DNA from: Branchinecta lynchi
Taxonomy: Eukaryota > Arthropoda > Branchiopoda > Anostraca > Branchinectidae
Reading direction: 5' to 3'
Length of the DNA: 64,000 bases
NCBI GenBank assembly: GCA_023053575.1
Contig: JAKZAP010000014.1
Span: 6,324,001 to 6,388,000 of the forward strand
How positions within the stretch are numbered: position 1 is the first letter of the stretch; each line of letters starts with the position of its first letter. The translations under genes were made by a program, and so were the position numbers. Of the stretch, positions 21,808 to 33,000 are shown piece by piece. The notes beneath the pieces are model-generated. The model did no database searches and had not been told where the DNA came from. It saw only the letters and a list, made by a program, of their open reading frames with translations.

Positions 21808-22764
21808 TTACACCGGGTTTGACCGCGCCTTTTTGGCTGCTGTATCGAAAAGTTCGTTTCCAGGAATCCCCATGTGACTTGGAATATACTGGAAAGTGGG
21901 TTTGTTTCCTTGTTCATGGACATGCTTGAGGAGGCTTGCTGTGTGGTGCAGATCTATGTCTTCAGATGGGAAGGTGGGCCGTTCGATGAGGGACAGGGCA
22001 GATTTTGAGTCTGAATATATGACAAGATCTGTCTTTGACAGTTTCATCTTCATGATTAGCTCACGTGCGATGTTGATTGCTGCTATTTCAGCACTTAGGA
22101 TGCTTGACTCTTTCGGTAGTTTTTCTGTTGCAAAAAGTTTCTGAGTAGGGAGGTATGCGGCTGCTCCAGAGGTACCAACTTCAGATTTTGATCCGTCTAC
22201 ATATATTGGGATATGGTTTTGGTAGATGGTGGATGATATGTGTTGGAAGTGGGTTGTTACCAAGTGAGGGAGGAGGTCACCCTGTTTAGTTGGTAGGAAG
22301 GTGGCTCTGACGATTTGGAGTTGCCGCGTCCATGGTGCTCTATCTTCTATTTTTGGGGTCAGCGATGATTCTACGGTTGGGAGTGTATTTTGATGGGTCC
22401 GAGATTCGGCCAGCATAGATGTTCGCGGCTGGCGACTTGCTCGTGTAGGTCTATGTAGGATGTGGTGGGGCGTGGTTTCAAGTTTTGTAAGCTGTCGTGC
22501 CATGAGTATCTGTCTTCGGATCTCGATAGTGGTAATTCCTGCTTCTCCGCGTAGGAATTGGGCTTTTGTTTGGTTCGTCTCATTCCTGTTGCGATTCTCA
22601 GTGCTGTGTTTTGCAGTTTCAAGGTGACGAAAATGTTGTTTTGCGCACGTGCAGTAGACTGTCAGCCCGTCCATTTGAGATCGGATGTACATCTTGTAGA
22701 ATTCGACGAGGGTTTTGTCTGAGCACCCCCATGGGGTTCCTGCTAGGCGTAGCATGATTTTCAT
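21808..22764 (-). pseudogene. LINE ORF2 RT-RNase H linker and RNase H domain
   Basis: A 318-codon uninterrupted frame. RNase H carboxylates are visible in VDGSKSE, SAEIAAINIA, YSDSKSALS and HMGIPGNELFDTAAK, so all four acidic positions appear retained. Its 5' edge abuts the miniature element at 22790. Confidence 0.85.
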
Positions 22765-22789
22765 TTTTCGGTGGCATCTGGTGATAATA

Positions 22790-23268
22790 GTTGCGTTTTT
22801 GATTGCTGTTCCTGATCTCAGTTCTTTTTATTTCTCGTTTTCGATCACCTTCCGAGTTGGCAGTTTGTTTAATTGTCGGTTTTGCTGAAACGGAGACCGT
22901 GTCAGTTCTCGGTTCTGCAACACCTGCGAGTGAAACAGCGAACTCTGACGCAGACACAGTTCCCGGTCCGAGTTCGCCTGTCATGAATAAATTAACCCAA
23001 CAAAATTGAAAGTCTTGGGAACTGTGATTACAACTTGTATATTTCAACGACAAGAATTGCCTTTTCACTGTCGAATATAACTACCATTTACTGACTTTTT
23101 TAGGCGATTTTATGAACGATTTGCCGGAATGCTTATTTTCCGTTTTTATTCACCTGCGTCTTGAAACGGCGAAGGCGTCAGGCGTCAGGCGAACTGACTG
23201 TAAAAACCGAAATTAAGCTTCAACGGAGAACTAACAGGGGAACTTACACAGGCGATCAAAAACGCAAC
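22790..23268. mobile_element. TA-flanked miniature element with GTTGCGTTTTTG ends, nested in the LINE
   Basis: 479 bases with 17-bp terminal inverted repeats (GTTGCGTTTTTGATTGC / GCGATCAAAAACGCAAC, one mismatch) between TA dinucleotides at 22788-22789 and 23269-23270. Removing the element plus one TA puts the LINE reading frame on either side back in register. The termini match the element at 49834-50231. Confidence 0.85.
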
Positions 23269-24502
23269 TAGTGTCTTGGATATGGGGTTTGAATGTGAGT
23301 TTCTGGTCAAGGAGTAGTCCCAAGTTTTTTACGGTTTTTGTCTCTGGTATTGCTGTTCCGTTGATGGTAAGGTTAGCTTGTACAGATGTCCTCTTGCGGT
23401 GAATTGTATTATACTTGATTTAGCTGGAGCGATTGGTAGTCCTGAAGTATTTGAGAAGGTAGAGACCTCATCCAGGGCGGTTTGAAGCTTTGAGTGGGCC
23501 TCGATGAAGGTAGCTCCTATGCTCCACACGGTTAAGTCGTCTCCAAATTCACCTTTTGGTTGCGAAACTTGTAGTCCTGACAGGAACAGGGCGAATAGTA
23601 GACAGCTCATTACTGCTCCTTGCGGCAATCCTTTTTGTATGTTTTTTGTTGATGAGAGTTTGCCATTAACTCGGACTACAAAGGTTCTGTCAGTGATGAA
23701 TTCGGCTACTTTCTTTGGGAATCCAAGTTGGAGAAGCCTTCTATAAATTTTTGTCTTTTTGACATTACTCGTATGCTCCCTCGAAGTCCAAGAAAGCAGC
23801 GATGAGGATGGTTCCGTTACTGAACGAGAGTCGGATTTCTTCTGTTAGGCGGATGACGATGCCAATACCTGAATGGTGCTTTCTGAACCCGTTTGAGTTT
23901 GAGGAATTAGCTTGTTTCTCTCTAAGAACCAATCAATCCTGTTGTATATGATTCTCTCGAGGCTTTTCCCTAGTGTAGGTAGGACCATAATTGGTCTATA
24001 CAACTTTGGGTCATCATTGGGTTTTCCTGGTTTGATTATGGGTGTGATAACTGCGATTTTCCATACTTTTGGAAACACTGACGCCCTCTAACATGTATTG
24101 TATGTATGTAAGAGTGTTCTTTTGTAACTGTGGGTGCAATGGGCGAGCTACTTTTGGTGAATTTCATCTTTTCCTGGGCAGCAATCCTTGCTTTCGCTTA
24201 TTGCTCTGTTCAGTTCTTCCATGGAGATGGGTTTTGTGAAGTCTGCGTGACCAGTCTGTGGGCGAGGGTCATCTATGCTGCAATCTTCTTGGGGCTCTGT
24301 TTCATTTGGGGGGGGGGGGAGCACTGAATTTTTCTGCATATATTTCTGCATACAATTCTGCTTTTTCATCGTCTGTTTCTACTGTTTTTCCATTGTTCAA
24401 CAGGGAGTATCGTAGAGAGTCGGGGTTGGTTTGTTTTCCTGTCATTCGATTCAGGAAACAATATATTTTTCCTTCAGGGGTGTCTCTGCTCACATTTTGC
24501 AA
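23260..24502 (-). pseudogene. LINE reverse transcriptase domain (frameshifted)
   Basis: Pieces in order: NRMTGKQTN (24302-24502), PGKDEIHQK (24148-24369), VITPIIKPGKPNDDPKLYRP (23845-24078), then MPQGAVMSCLLF and GDDLTVWSIG (23329-23628). The last is the polymerase catalytic box, normally (F/Y)ADD, here FGDD. Several stops and frame changes inactivate it. Confidence 0.8.
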
Positions 24503-24896
24503 ATACTGGGTTATCTTACTGGTCTTGCATTTGTAGATTGCTCCTTTCAGCTTTGCAGCTGCTCGCTTAGCCTCTATTGCTACTATTGCTACTCATGGGC
24601 TTTTCCTGAACCTTTTTTCAGCGAGCTTCTTGTTAGCACTTGCTGTTTGGCATTGGTGGTCCCACCATGGCTTTTGGCTTTTGTTTTTGTAGGTCTTGTG
24701 TGATTCTTTGGATTTTGGTATGGCTTTTGTGGCAGCGTCCAGTAACAGCCGGTTGATTGTTTCTGACGAGGTTTCTGGGTTCGTACTTCCAAGAATTTCC
24801 GTATAATCTATTTAGTACATATCTGAACTTTTCCCAATCAGCTTTTTCGTTCAGGAACCAATTTCTGTCATTATCCCGGAGTGGTCTGTTCAGAGG

Positions 24897-25370
24897 TCAT
24901 CTATTCTTCTTATATTTATTGAATTTATGATCAAGCTTGATACATCTTGGAGGTCTTGGAATATCATAGTGCGTGTCAAGGTTTTCTGGGATAGCCACTG
25001 TGATGTGTGGGTTAACTGAAGTAAGATTCTCCAGATATTTCCCAGCTTTGTTTGACCTGTTGCCCCACAGTTGGCTATGGGCGTTCATGTCTCCCAAAAT
25101 GAGTATTTTTTCTTTTTCCATTTTATATCCAATATCCTGGAAGAAATCTTCTGCATCATTATTGCCATTCGGGTTGTAAAATGATACAATATTGATTTCT
25201 TTCAGTATTTTGCTCCATATTTTTACGCCCACTGCATCTACTTCATTCTTGTATGCGGGGTATCTTGTTCTACAGCTTTTTAAACTTTTTCGGACAAAGA
25301 TAGCAACACCACCCCCTTTACGCCCAGATGTTCTGTTTTGTCGGAATAGATCAAATCCTGGTACATGCAC
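24897..25370 (-). pseudogene. LINE APE-type endonuclease domain
   Basis: 157 codons with GGGVAIFVRKS, VSFYNPNG and ILGDMNAHSQLWGNR. These are the strands of an apurinic-endonuclease fold with the GDxNAH catalytic signature. The terminal portion near DLAI-type motifs is altered. Confidence 0.8.
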
Positions 25371-25987
25371 ATCAATATTTTCGTTAAAGTTTGTTTCTTA
25401 GAGGCACACTATGCTGATATCCTTGGTTTCAATGTAATTCCTCAGTTCTTGGAGCTTCTGGTTGTTTAGGGAGTTGACATTCCATTGGAGTATTCTTAGT
25501 TGATCGTATTTATGCTTCATTGGGTCGATGTATGTTGATCTGGTTAAGCACTGCGGAAAGGTCGTGTTCCACTTTATCTATCAAGGCTTGGTCGAAGTAA
25601 TGGATTGATGCTGCTCTTAGGATCTGTACTTTTGTTGGTCCTGCAAGGTTGGCAAGGTTGAGTCTACTGTAGAGGAGGGTGTATTTGGTGAGGTTGAGCA
25701 TCAGCGGTGTTGTGTTTGCTGGTGGTTGGTTGTGGTGTTGTGGGGTTGCTGAAGATGTTGTTGTTGGATTCTTGGTTGTCGGGGTATGGCTAGTGGGGTC
25801 GAGGGGTAATCTTCTGGATTCCGTGGATCGCTAGACTTGTTGGTCTCTTTGCTGTTGTTGTTGTTCTCGGCTGAACCTGGTTACCTGATGTTGGTTTTGG
25901 GAGTGGTGGGAAGTTGCTGGTGTATGAAGCTAGTGTAGACGTTGTTGTGCTGCATGTTGGTGGCGCCCATACTTGGTTAGGGGTCTT

Positions 25988-26326
25988 TTATGGGGTGGGT
26001 GGTTGAGCTTTGAGTTTTTGCTGTGCTAGCTGTAGTGCTGCTATTGATACAGGGAGGTTCATCCTTTGTGCTACAGTTAATACTTTGACTTTTTCGCGAT
26101 ACTTGGGGCAGTTTCTTTTGTCGTCAGATCGATGACTCCCGTTGCAATTACGGCATCTTGGGGGAATTGGGCATTGGCCATCAGGATGCTCAGTCTGGTT
26201 GTATGTTGGGTACTTTTTGTGGTCTTTACACCACTTTGAGGTGTGCCCTAGTCTCAGGCAGTTTGAGCACAGCTTTGATTTTTCTCTGTAAGGTTTAAAT
26301 GCCTTTGGCTGCCCAAAAAGGAACAC
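25988..26326 (-). pseudogene. LINE ORF1 zinc-knuckle C-terminus
   Basis: 112 codons with CSNCLRLGHTSKWCK and CRNCNGSHRSDDKRNC, tandem CCHC-type knuckles of a LINE gag-like protein. The N-terminal part is missing at the element's truncated 5' end near 26380. Confidence 0.8.
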
Positions 26327-26384
26327 GGTCAGTGGCTGATGGTCGCCTTCTAATTCAGATAGAATCTTTCAGGCTTACTTTGTT

Positions 26385-26577
26385 GACCTGGATTGTCTCC
26401 TTTGCTGTTTTTCGTCAAAACAGTTGATTTTTTTTCATGAAAACAGTCGGTTTTTCTGAAAATCGGTCGATTTTTCGTCAAAATAGTCGGTTTTTCTGGA
26501 AATCAGTCCATTTTTCTGAAAATCAGTCAAAATAATTTTTTTCAAAATTGTCATTTTTTGTCGTTGAAAACAGTTGC
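26385..26577. repeat. TACCGACTGG-family fragment
   Basis: Repeated CAGTCGGTTTTTCTG, AAATCGGTCGATTTTTCGTC and GTTGAAAACAGTTG motifs, as in 15745-16023 and 38640-38797. It lies between the LINE 5' end and the resumed family-3 repeat. Confidence 0.5.
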
Positions 26578-27350
26578 TTTTTGGGCCTCAAATTACGTGT
26601 CTGGGTCCCATGAACTTTGTACCTTTCGAGTTTTATCCCAATCCCGTCCTTACCCGTATTACAATATTTCCGAAACTGAGTCGAATCCGAGCACTTTCTA
26701 GGGCCCATGAACCCGTTTGGTTTCTGAGGAGTATCAAAAAGTTACTCTGACCCCTACGTTCCACTCAGTTGTCGGATTTCGTTCGGACACAGAAGCAGCA
26801 AATCTGCTCCCATCAGCCATCAAGTTTCCAGAAAACTAATTGCCTGTTCACTTCATCTGTACTTTTGGTCCAACGCATCGATACCAAATTTCAACAAAAT
26901 ATGTAAACCCCTGTGAGAGTTATCATGGTAAAAGACGGATAGAAAATCTTTACGAACCCATATGTGCTAACGTTTTGGACCCCAGCAATTCGCTTAATTT
27001 ACAAGCGAAAAAGACAGCCGCGTGAATCTTCAAGCAGTGAAGTAATCTGTAGCAGTGTCTAATCACTTCTTTTCTGGTTTGCAAGACTATTGACGGCATA
27101 TTATGTTCCTGGCTCCATCTGATAATCATTTTTGCCAGGAAGTAAATGGCGAATTCATTAACTTTCGTTATAAAACCATCTCAATTGACACCTGTGTTGC
27201 AACTTATTATTGCAACGATTGTAAGATGTGTTCGCGTGGAACGTGCGACGTTGCGGTACAGCGTCGGTAAATCATTAAATCTTGTCGGTAAAATCTGGGC
27301 TTGCCCCCCCCCCCCCCCCCCCATGAAAATGGGCTAGTTTCGCCACTGGG
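26578..27350 (+). repeat. Family-3 repeat, right part
   Basis: Resumes at GGGCCTCAAATTACG and parallels 41365-42145 through GTACCTTTCGAGTTTTATCCC, ACAAGCGAAAAAGACAGCCGCG and CTTGTCGGTAAAATCTGGGC. It then has a 19-base C run (27304-27322) and the end GGGCTAGTTTCGCCACTG. Confidence 0.7.
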
Positions 27351-27479
27351 GATAGCCCATTGAAAAACCAGGCATTTGTTGTAGACTGAGCTAGATTTTA
27401 TTTTTGATGATACTTTTCAGGTGTAGTTCAAAGTTAGTCATGTCCAAAGTAAAATATTTTTTCTGTAGAATCTGTAGGC

Positions 27480-28030
27480 TATATTACTTTGGTTTTGGCT
27501 GGCTTGTGGTAAGAACCCCCAAACACCTGCTGACTCACAGCAAACGAACCAGTCTGCCACAGTCCCTGATTTTAACATAGCCTATACAAAAAAATGGTTA
27601 GCCTGTGCCAAACGCTGATTTATTTTGGATATTACTTTGGATGGTGCAGTTTTTGACTCGTTTATGGTCGAAACAACAAACACCTGCTGAGCGACAACAA
27701 ATGGACCAGTTTACCAAAAATCCCTGATTTTGGGATAGCCTATGCATAAAGCTGGATACCCTATGCCAAACACTGATATCTAATGTGTATATTAATTGGA
27801 CGGTGCAGTTTTTGGCTGGCTTGTGATAGATAGATAGATAGTTTTCTTGATCCAACTCGTAGCGCCGAATTGGTATTACATATGTCAACCATTACAGTTT
27901 ACAGTTAGCGGGCCAAAATAACTTGACAAAAATCCCCAAACACCTGCTAAGGTACAGTGAATGGACAAGTCTACCACAAATACCTGATTTGGGGATAGCC
28001 TGTGCCGAACGCTGGTTACCCCTATGCTAA
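27480..28030. repeat. Tandem repeat of about 160 bp with CACCTGCTGA units
   Basis: About three units share CAAACACCTGCT, AATGGACCAGT-type and GATAGCCTATGC-type motifs. A (GATA)n-headed LINE-tail-like piece (27828-27920, minus strand) interrupts the third unit. Confidence 0.6.
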
Positions 28031-28165
28031 ACTCTGGGTACACCAACCCTGACCGAGGCTACTAAATTCTGATTCTTTGATTTCCAAACTTTACTTAAAT
28101 TGTCAATATTCTTATTCGGTTAGGGTACCCAGCATTTGGCATAGGGTAGCCAGGGTTAGTCATAG
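28013..28165. repeat. Imperfect inverted repeat with GGGTACC arms
   Basis: TGGTTACCCCTATGCTAAAC with CTGGGTACACC pairs with the reverse complement of GGGTACCCAGCATTTGGCAT plus AGGGTAGCCA. Related sequence occurs at about 2020-2215. Confidence 0.6.
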
Positions 28166-28401
28166 GCTACACATCCCCAAATCATGGATTCGTGGTAGAC
28201 TTGAATGGATCCTAAGGAACTACTCTGACCAACAAAAAGGTTTACTTTTGTCAGAGCAAGTGGATGACTGTGTGACTGTGCAAAGCTGCCAGAACTTTTA
28301 AGCTACTATAAAATCAGGCAGCACCAGGTTGGGCCAGCACCAGAATCTGCTGGTGACAATTAGATGTCGTACTAACCGGTATTCGAATTCCTTTGTGCCA
28401 T

Positions 28402-28500
28402 ATTTTACTAAGAAAATTAAGAAAAATCGATTGAGTTTCAAGTGATTTATTTTCTTATTTTACTAAGAAAATTAAGAAAAATCGATTGAGTTCCAAGTGA
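28402..28500. repeat. Two tandem units of 55 bp
   Basis: ATTTTACTAAGAAAATTAAG plus AAAAATCGATTGAG begins at 28402 and again at 28457 with nearly identical sequence. Confidence 0.85.
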
Positions 28501-28642
28501 TTATTTTGTTTTATGTGATAATTGTATATATTCAAGTATTGTAACATATTAAATGTAATGGTCGAGGTATAAAATCGACCCCTAACCCTAACCTCCCAAA
28601 TATCTGGGGATGAGGCCGGCAACAGAAGTTAGTTACTTAGAG

Positions 28643-29657
28643 CAGTTGTTCCCAAACTTTTCCGTACCGCGTACCCCTAATCAAGGTTCGAAAAGATTGC
28701 GTACCCCCTTTTTCAGAACGTGAAAAAGACGATAGTTATTATCAGTAATGATAAGGCATACATGTGCAAAAATACATACAAAATCGATGAGGCACTAGAG
28801 GCTGTTTTGTAGCATTCTGTCAAATCTCGGCCTGACGTGTGACAGCATATTTTTTACAGTCAGCCTGTTGTGTGTTTGGTTTTTGATGTTCTCCGTGCTT
28901 TCACCAAGCTGCATCGCAAACTTTTTCGTTAGCTTAATTTGCAACGTGAATGACAGTATCACATGCAATCTCTTCGATTCTTCTTGAAATAATATTGTTT
29001 GTCAGGAACAGCTTTTACGGTGTTCCTAAACTTTTTCCAAAAATCATCTATAATTCATTCGCAATGATATTTTTCGAGTTTTAGATGTCAACTAGCTGAT
29101 CAAGAACACATAAAAACAAAAGAAGTCGACTCGTAAACTTTTCGTCCTTACAAATATTTTGAGCGTGTTCATACGCCGCTTTCCACGTGCCAACCATCCT
29201 ACAGAGGGACTTACTCCAGTAGGCCGCTTATCCTGTCAGTCCGGTGCTAAGAAACTATTTGTCTTTTCTCTCGTAAATGTCAAAGACAAGAGGAACTGAT
29301 GAATCAACATTATTTCACTGACTTTCACTAGGGCTTGTAATCAGAGGCGTCAAGCAAGGGTTGACAACACCCATCCCCCCAAAAAGGTCGGCCAGGCGAC
29401 TAAAGAGTCGGCGCGAAGCCCGCTATTTTTCGTAAAAGCCGGTAAAAAGCCAGTGTCGGCCAGTAAAATACCTTGCCCCTTACTATACATTTTGGCTGGT
29501 GATGCCTCTGCTGGTAATGTTAGGCTTTCGACAATCAAAAATGAGTGAGGCGAGATTTTGAAGCTACAGATTAAATCAATTTTGGTACCGTCGCGTACCC
29601 CTTGCAAGGGTCACGCGTACCCCTTGGTGTACGCGTATCACCGGTTGGAAACTACTG
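28643..29657. mobile_element. hAT-like element, 1015 bp, with 8-bp target duplication
   Basis: Termini CAGTTGTTCCCAAACTTTT and, reversed, CAGTAGTTTCCAACCGG are of the common hAT form CAGNNGTTYCCAA. The flanks ACTTAGAG and ACTTAAAG match at 7 of 8 positions. Inner termini carry GCGTACCCC. No intact transposase frame is present. A second hAT-like element is nested at 29342-29510. Confidence 0.8.
29342..29510. mobile_element. Nested hAT-like miniature element
   Basis: Ends CAGAGGCGTCAAGC and GGTGATGCCTCTG. Flanking octamers CTTGTAAT and CTGGTAAT match at 7 of 8. The interior holds the GTCGGCGCGAAGC motif of the TACCGACTGG family. Confidence 0.75.
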
Positions 29658-29808
29658 ACTTAAAGAGGTTAGATCGTTTTCTTATATCGAGAATTCTTTA
29701 AAGCGTCTAAAAGGGTGATCAAAATGCTCAGTTGGGACGATTGTCACAATATGTTATTGGCCGTTTGTTATTTATTTGTCTTTTTCAGGTTTTGAAAGCT
29801 ACGTTGGG

Positions 29809-30056
29809 ATGTCCGGGGGCTTTTACAATTATGTATCAATCGTGAATAGTGTCACAAACTATGGAAAGCGCATGACACGGTTAAGTAACAGAATTTTTGG
29901 TGAAGTTGTCAGACCAACTCCAACTAAGTCACTAAAAGTAGTCAGAATCTTTAGCGAACAGCCGTTAAACAAAAAAGAGGAGTTCTACAACTACTACCCG
30001 CGACACATTGAGACATATGAGTTGATGAAACACCTGAGAAGCTATGGATTGTTCAG
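29809..30056 (+). CDS. MRPS33: MRPS33 first coding exon
   Basis: From ATG to donor TTCAG|GTGAGA. It encodes 82 complete codons, including [20 protein letters not shown]. The exon starts at 29789 after a pyrimidine-rich acceptor. Confidence 0.93.
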
Positions 30057-33000
30057 GTGAGAGATTGCTTTTTCTTAAGAGTTTGTTTCATGTTTGTTAC
30101 TCAGTTCTGTTCGCTTCAGACCTGCAGTCCTGCAGATTTCGCAGAAATCCGATTTCTTTTTTTGTGTGATGGGTTGGTTCTCATTGCTTGGCTATAGGCA
30201 ATAATGGGCAACTGAAGCTATTTGTTAACCCTAAACTCCAGTAGGCGCTTTTTTATGGCACTTGCCATATGCCATATAGCGATTGTTTCTGTCCGTCCGT
30301 CCGTCGGTCCGGCTTTTGCTATTTAGGGCTCTTCCACATAAGCTAGGTCGATGAAACTTGGCAGGCGTATCAGGGACCCCGAATGATTAAGTTGGAAATA
30401 GTCACTTCCCCGATCCCAGCATAGTGGAGGGAGTGTGGGGAGGGGGAATCCGGAATCTTGAGGTATTTATAACTCTTGAATGGGGGATTGGATCTTAATG
30501 AAACTTGGTATTTGGAAAGACCTCGTGTCTCAGACGGTCCAAATAGAATCCGGACCAGATCCGGTGACTTCGGGGGAACTTTGAGAGGGGAACCGGAAAT
30601 CTTAGGAAACGCTTTGTTTTTCCCAGTGGAGGGATCAGGATGAAACTTGGTGGGAAAATCAAGCATAAGTTCTAGATTCTTTATTGACATAACCAGACCG
30701 GATTTGGGCATTATGGGGGAGTTGGGGGGGGGGGGGGGGTCCAGATTGCGATTATCCTTGAGTTCGGTACTTTTTGATGTACCAGGACGATGCAACTGGG
30801 CTGACATATCAGGGACTCGAACAAACTGACTTGACAATAGCCGTTTTATGATCCGATCATCGTGGCGGGGAGTGAAGGGATAAGGAATCCGGAATCTTGT
30901 AGCATTCATAACTGCCGAACGGGCGACCAGATTTGATTGAAACTTGGCAAGTCGAAAGAGGTGTCGTCTCAGATGTTCCATGTCAAGGCCAAACCAGATC
31001 CGATACTTGCGTGGGGGGGGGGGGGGGGAGGGGGACACCGGATATTCGTGAAACGCCTAGCGCCGAGGGATCGGGGTGGAATTTGGTGGGAAGAACAACC
31101 ATAAGCCGTAAATAGATTCTTGACAGAACCACATCGTATCGGGGCTCTTTAGGGGAGTCAGAGGGGTTTCCAGGAATTCCGGTGATCACAAGCTAGGGTA
31201 CTTCTAGATGTGCTAAGGACGTTAAAATAGGCAGACATACTAGACTTAAATACCTGACACAATGCCCTAGGAAAACTTCTGTTCCTGGATCTGGCCATTT
31301 TGGGGTGACTTAAGGGAAGAGGAATCCGGATATTACGGCTGGTCCGATTCGAGTGAAACTTGATGGTGATAAGAACTAATGAGCTAGATATGCAAAACAT
31401 GTCTCCGAACCACATTTTTCCAATTTATTTAATAATAAAGCAAAACATATCTCTCGCGGGCAGAGCCCAAATACAATGTTGTTTTTTTGGTCATAAACAA
31501 AAATAAAATACGTTGTCAACAGATAATTCTAAAGATCATTATACTGCTTTACGAAGCTCGGCACAAAGCTTCTACTGTAACCATGCCATGCCATGAAAGG
31601 TCAGAAGAGATCATTACACCTAGTAGCGCTGTTTTATCACTGATGAGCCCAGGGTCGATAGGAGGTTCGAAAGGCGGCCGAGTTTTTCTAAGAAAAGAAA
31701 AAGTCGTAACCGAGCACTTATCTTTATTCACGACCATATTCATTTCAGTCGCCTCTGAGGTAACCTGGTTGATGAAACCGGCAGCGTTGCTTTTCAGATC
31801 CTCAGGTACGACTTCCGCTTGGGACAAGTCGTCAACGTATTTCCATCTGTCCTCCAGCCCAGCAACAATTTCATTTATCATGCGGCATTGGCTGGGGTAG
31901 CTGGATGGGGGGGGGGGGGGCGTAAACTTTGTGACATGGTCAAAAACCAAACGAATGGGCCGATTGGGATGCAAGTTGGACAGTACCGAGCTTATGCTGC
32001 CTAGTTTGTTATTTGACGTTCGGACCGGATCCAGTAGCGGTAGAGGAGGAGGATCAGGCGGAAACCGGATATTTGCAGATATGTTCCGTTTCGAGTCAAG
32101 CTTGAAGGACGAGAATAGACGATGTCAGAGATGCGATGTGTCCCAGTCATGTTCGACCACAGTGGGAGGAGTAGGAGGGGGGGAGGGATGCGGAAATTTT
32201 GTAGCTCCTGTAGGGGTCAAACGGATGGGGTGATTTGAATCAAACTTGGAATGAATAGATACCTTGTGTCCTAGATGACATGTTTTAGGGTCCAGAAAGG
32301 ATCTGAGCACGGTGGGCGGGGGGGGGGGGGGGGAGTACCAGAGTTTCACGAAAAAAAGCTTCGACCTGAGTGAAACTTGATAGCCAGTACGAGAGATGCC
32401 TTAGATGATCTGTAAATGTGGCTGAACCAGATTTGGCCCTGGTACTGAAGTTTGAAGGCGAGGCGTACGGGCAATAGTACGGCACTCCTAGGAATCAAAC
32501 TAGTACGGTGAAATATTTGCCCTAGATTATCTGAGGCGATATCAGAAATGCTCAGGCTTGCGTGAAGTTAGATACCCTATTTCTTCAATTCAAACTTCAA
32601 TTTGTAAGCCCTTTTGCTTGTGGTTTTCTTTAGTTCATGGTGTTTGGGGGAAGGGAGGGGCTCCCATCTAAGTATGCAACTAGTCTAGGTCCAATCCTAG
32701 GGGGGTTGAAGTGGGGATTTTGTGACATTCTCGTCTACTTTCTTGTACCACCTACTCGTAACAAGTGCCATATGAGCTGGTAGCTCTTGTTGGTATAAAC
32801 ATAGGCTCTTTGGCGAAAACCCAAAAAGGGAACAAAGGTGCTGCTTGTCACTATCCAACGATCGTGATCTTCTACTATTGAGAATGTCTATAATTCCACC
32901 AACAAACGTCAATATGCATGTCTTTTTGCTTGCGTTTTTATTTTCCTCTCTGGATTGGGGGGGGGGGGTCTCCCCCCATGTCCGCGACAACCTACCTGCC

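Larger units (their letters stand above)
21186..26380 (-). mobile_element. Non-LTR retrotransposon with APE endonuclease, RT and RNase H (I-group-like), degenerate
   Basis: Reading the minus strand from right to left: CCHC zinc-knuckle protein end (25988-26326), APE-type endonuclease with GDMNAHSQLWG (24897-25370), reverse transcriptase (about 24500-23260), RNase H with VDGS, SAEIAAI, YSDSKSAL and PSHMGIPGNELFD (21808-22764), and a C-terminal CCHC-like domain (21364-21777). The 3' end is a (GAA)n tail (21182-21196). Frameshifts and stops are scattered, and the first open frame lacks its 5' part, so the copy is dead. An RNase H after the RT points to the I/Nimb/LOA-like LINE group; the exact clade is unresolved. 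Confidence 0.88.

Noticed and set aside
28575..28600. Telomere-like CCCTAACCCTAAC
   Set aside because: Only two units, in the middle of ordinary repeat DNA. The similar ACCCTAACCC near 2110 belongs to an inverted-repeat family.
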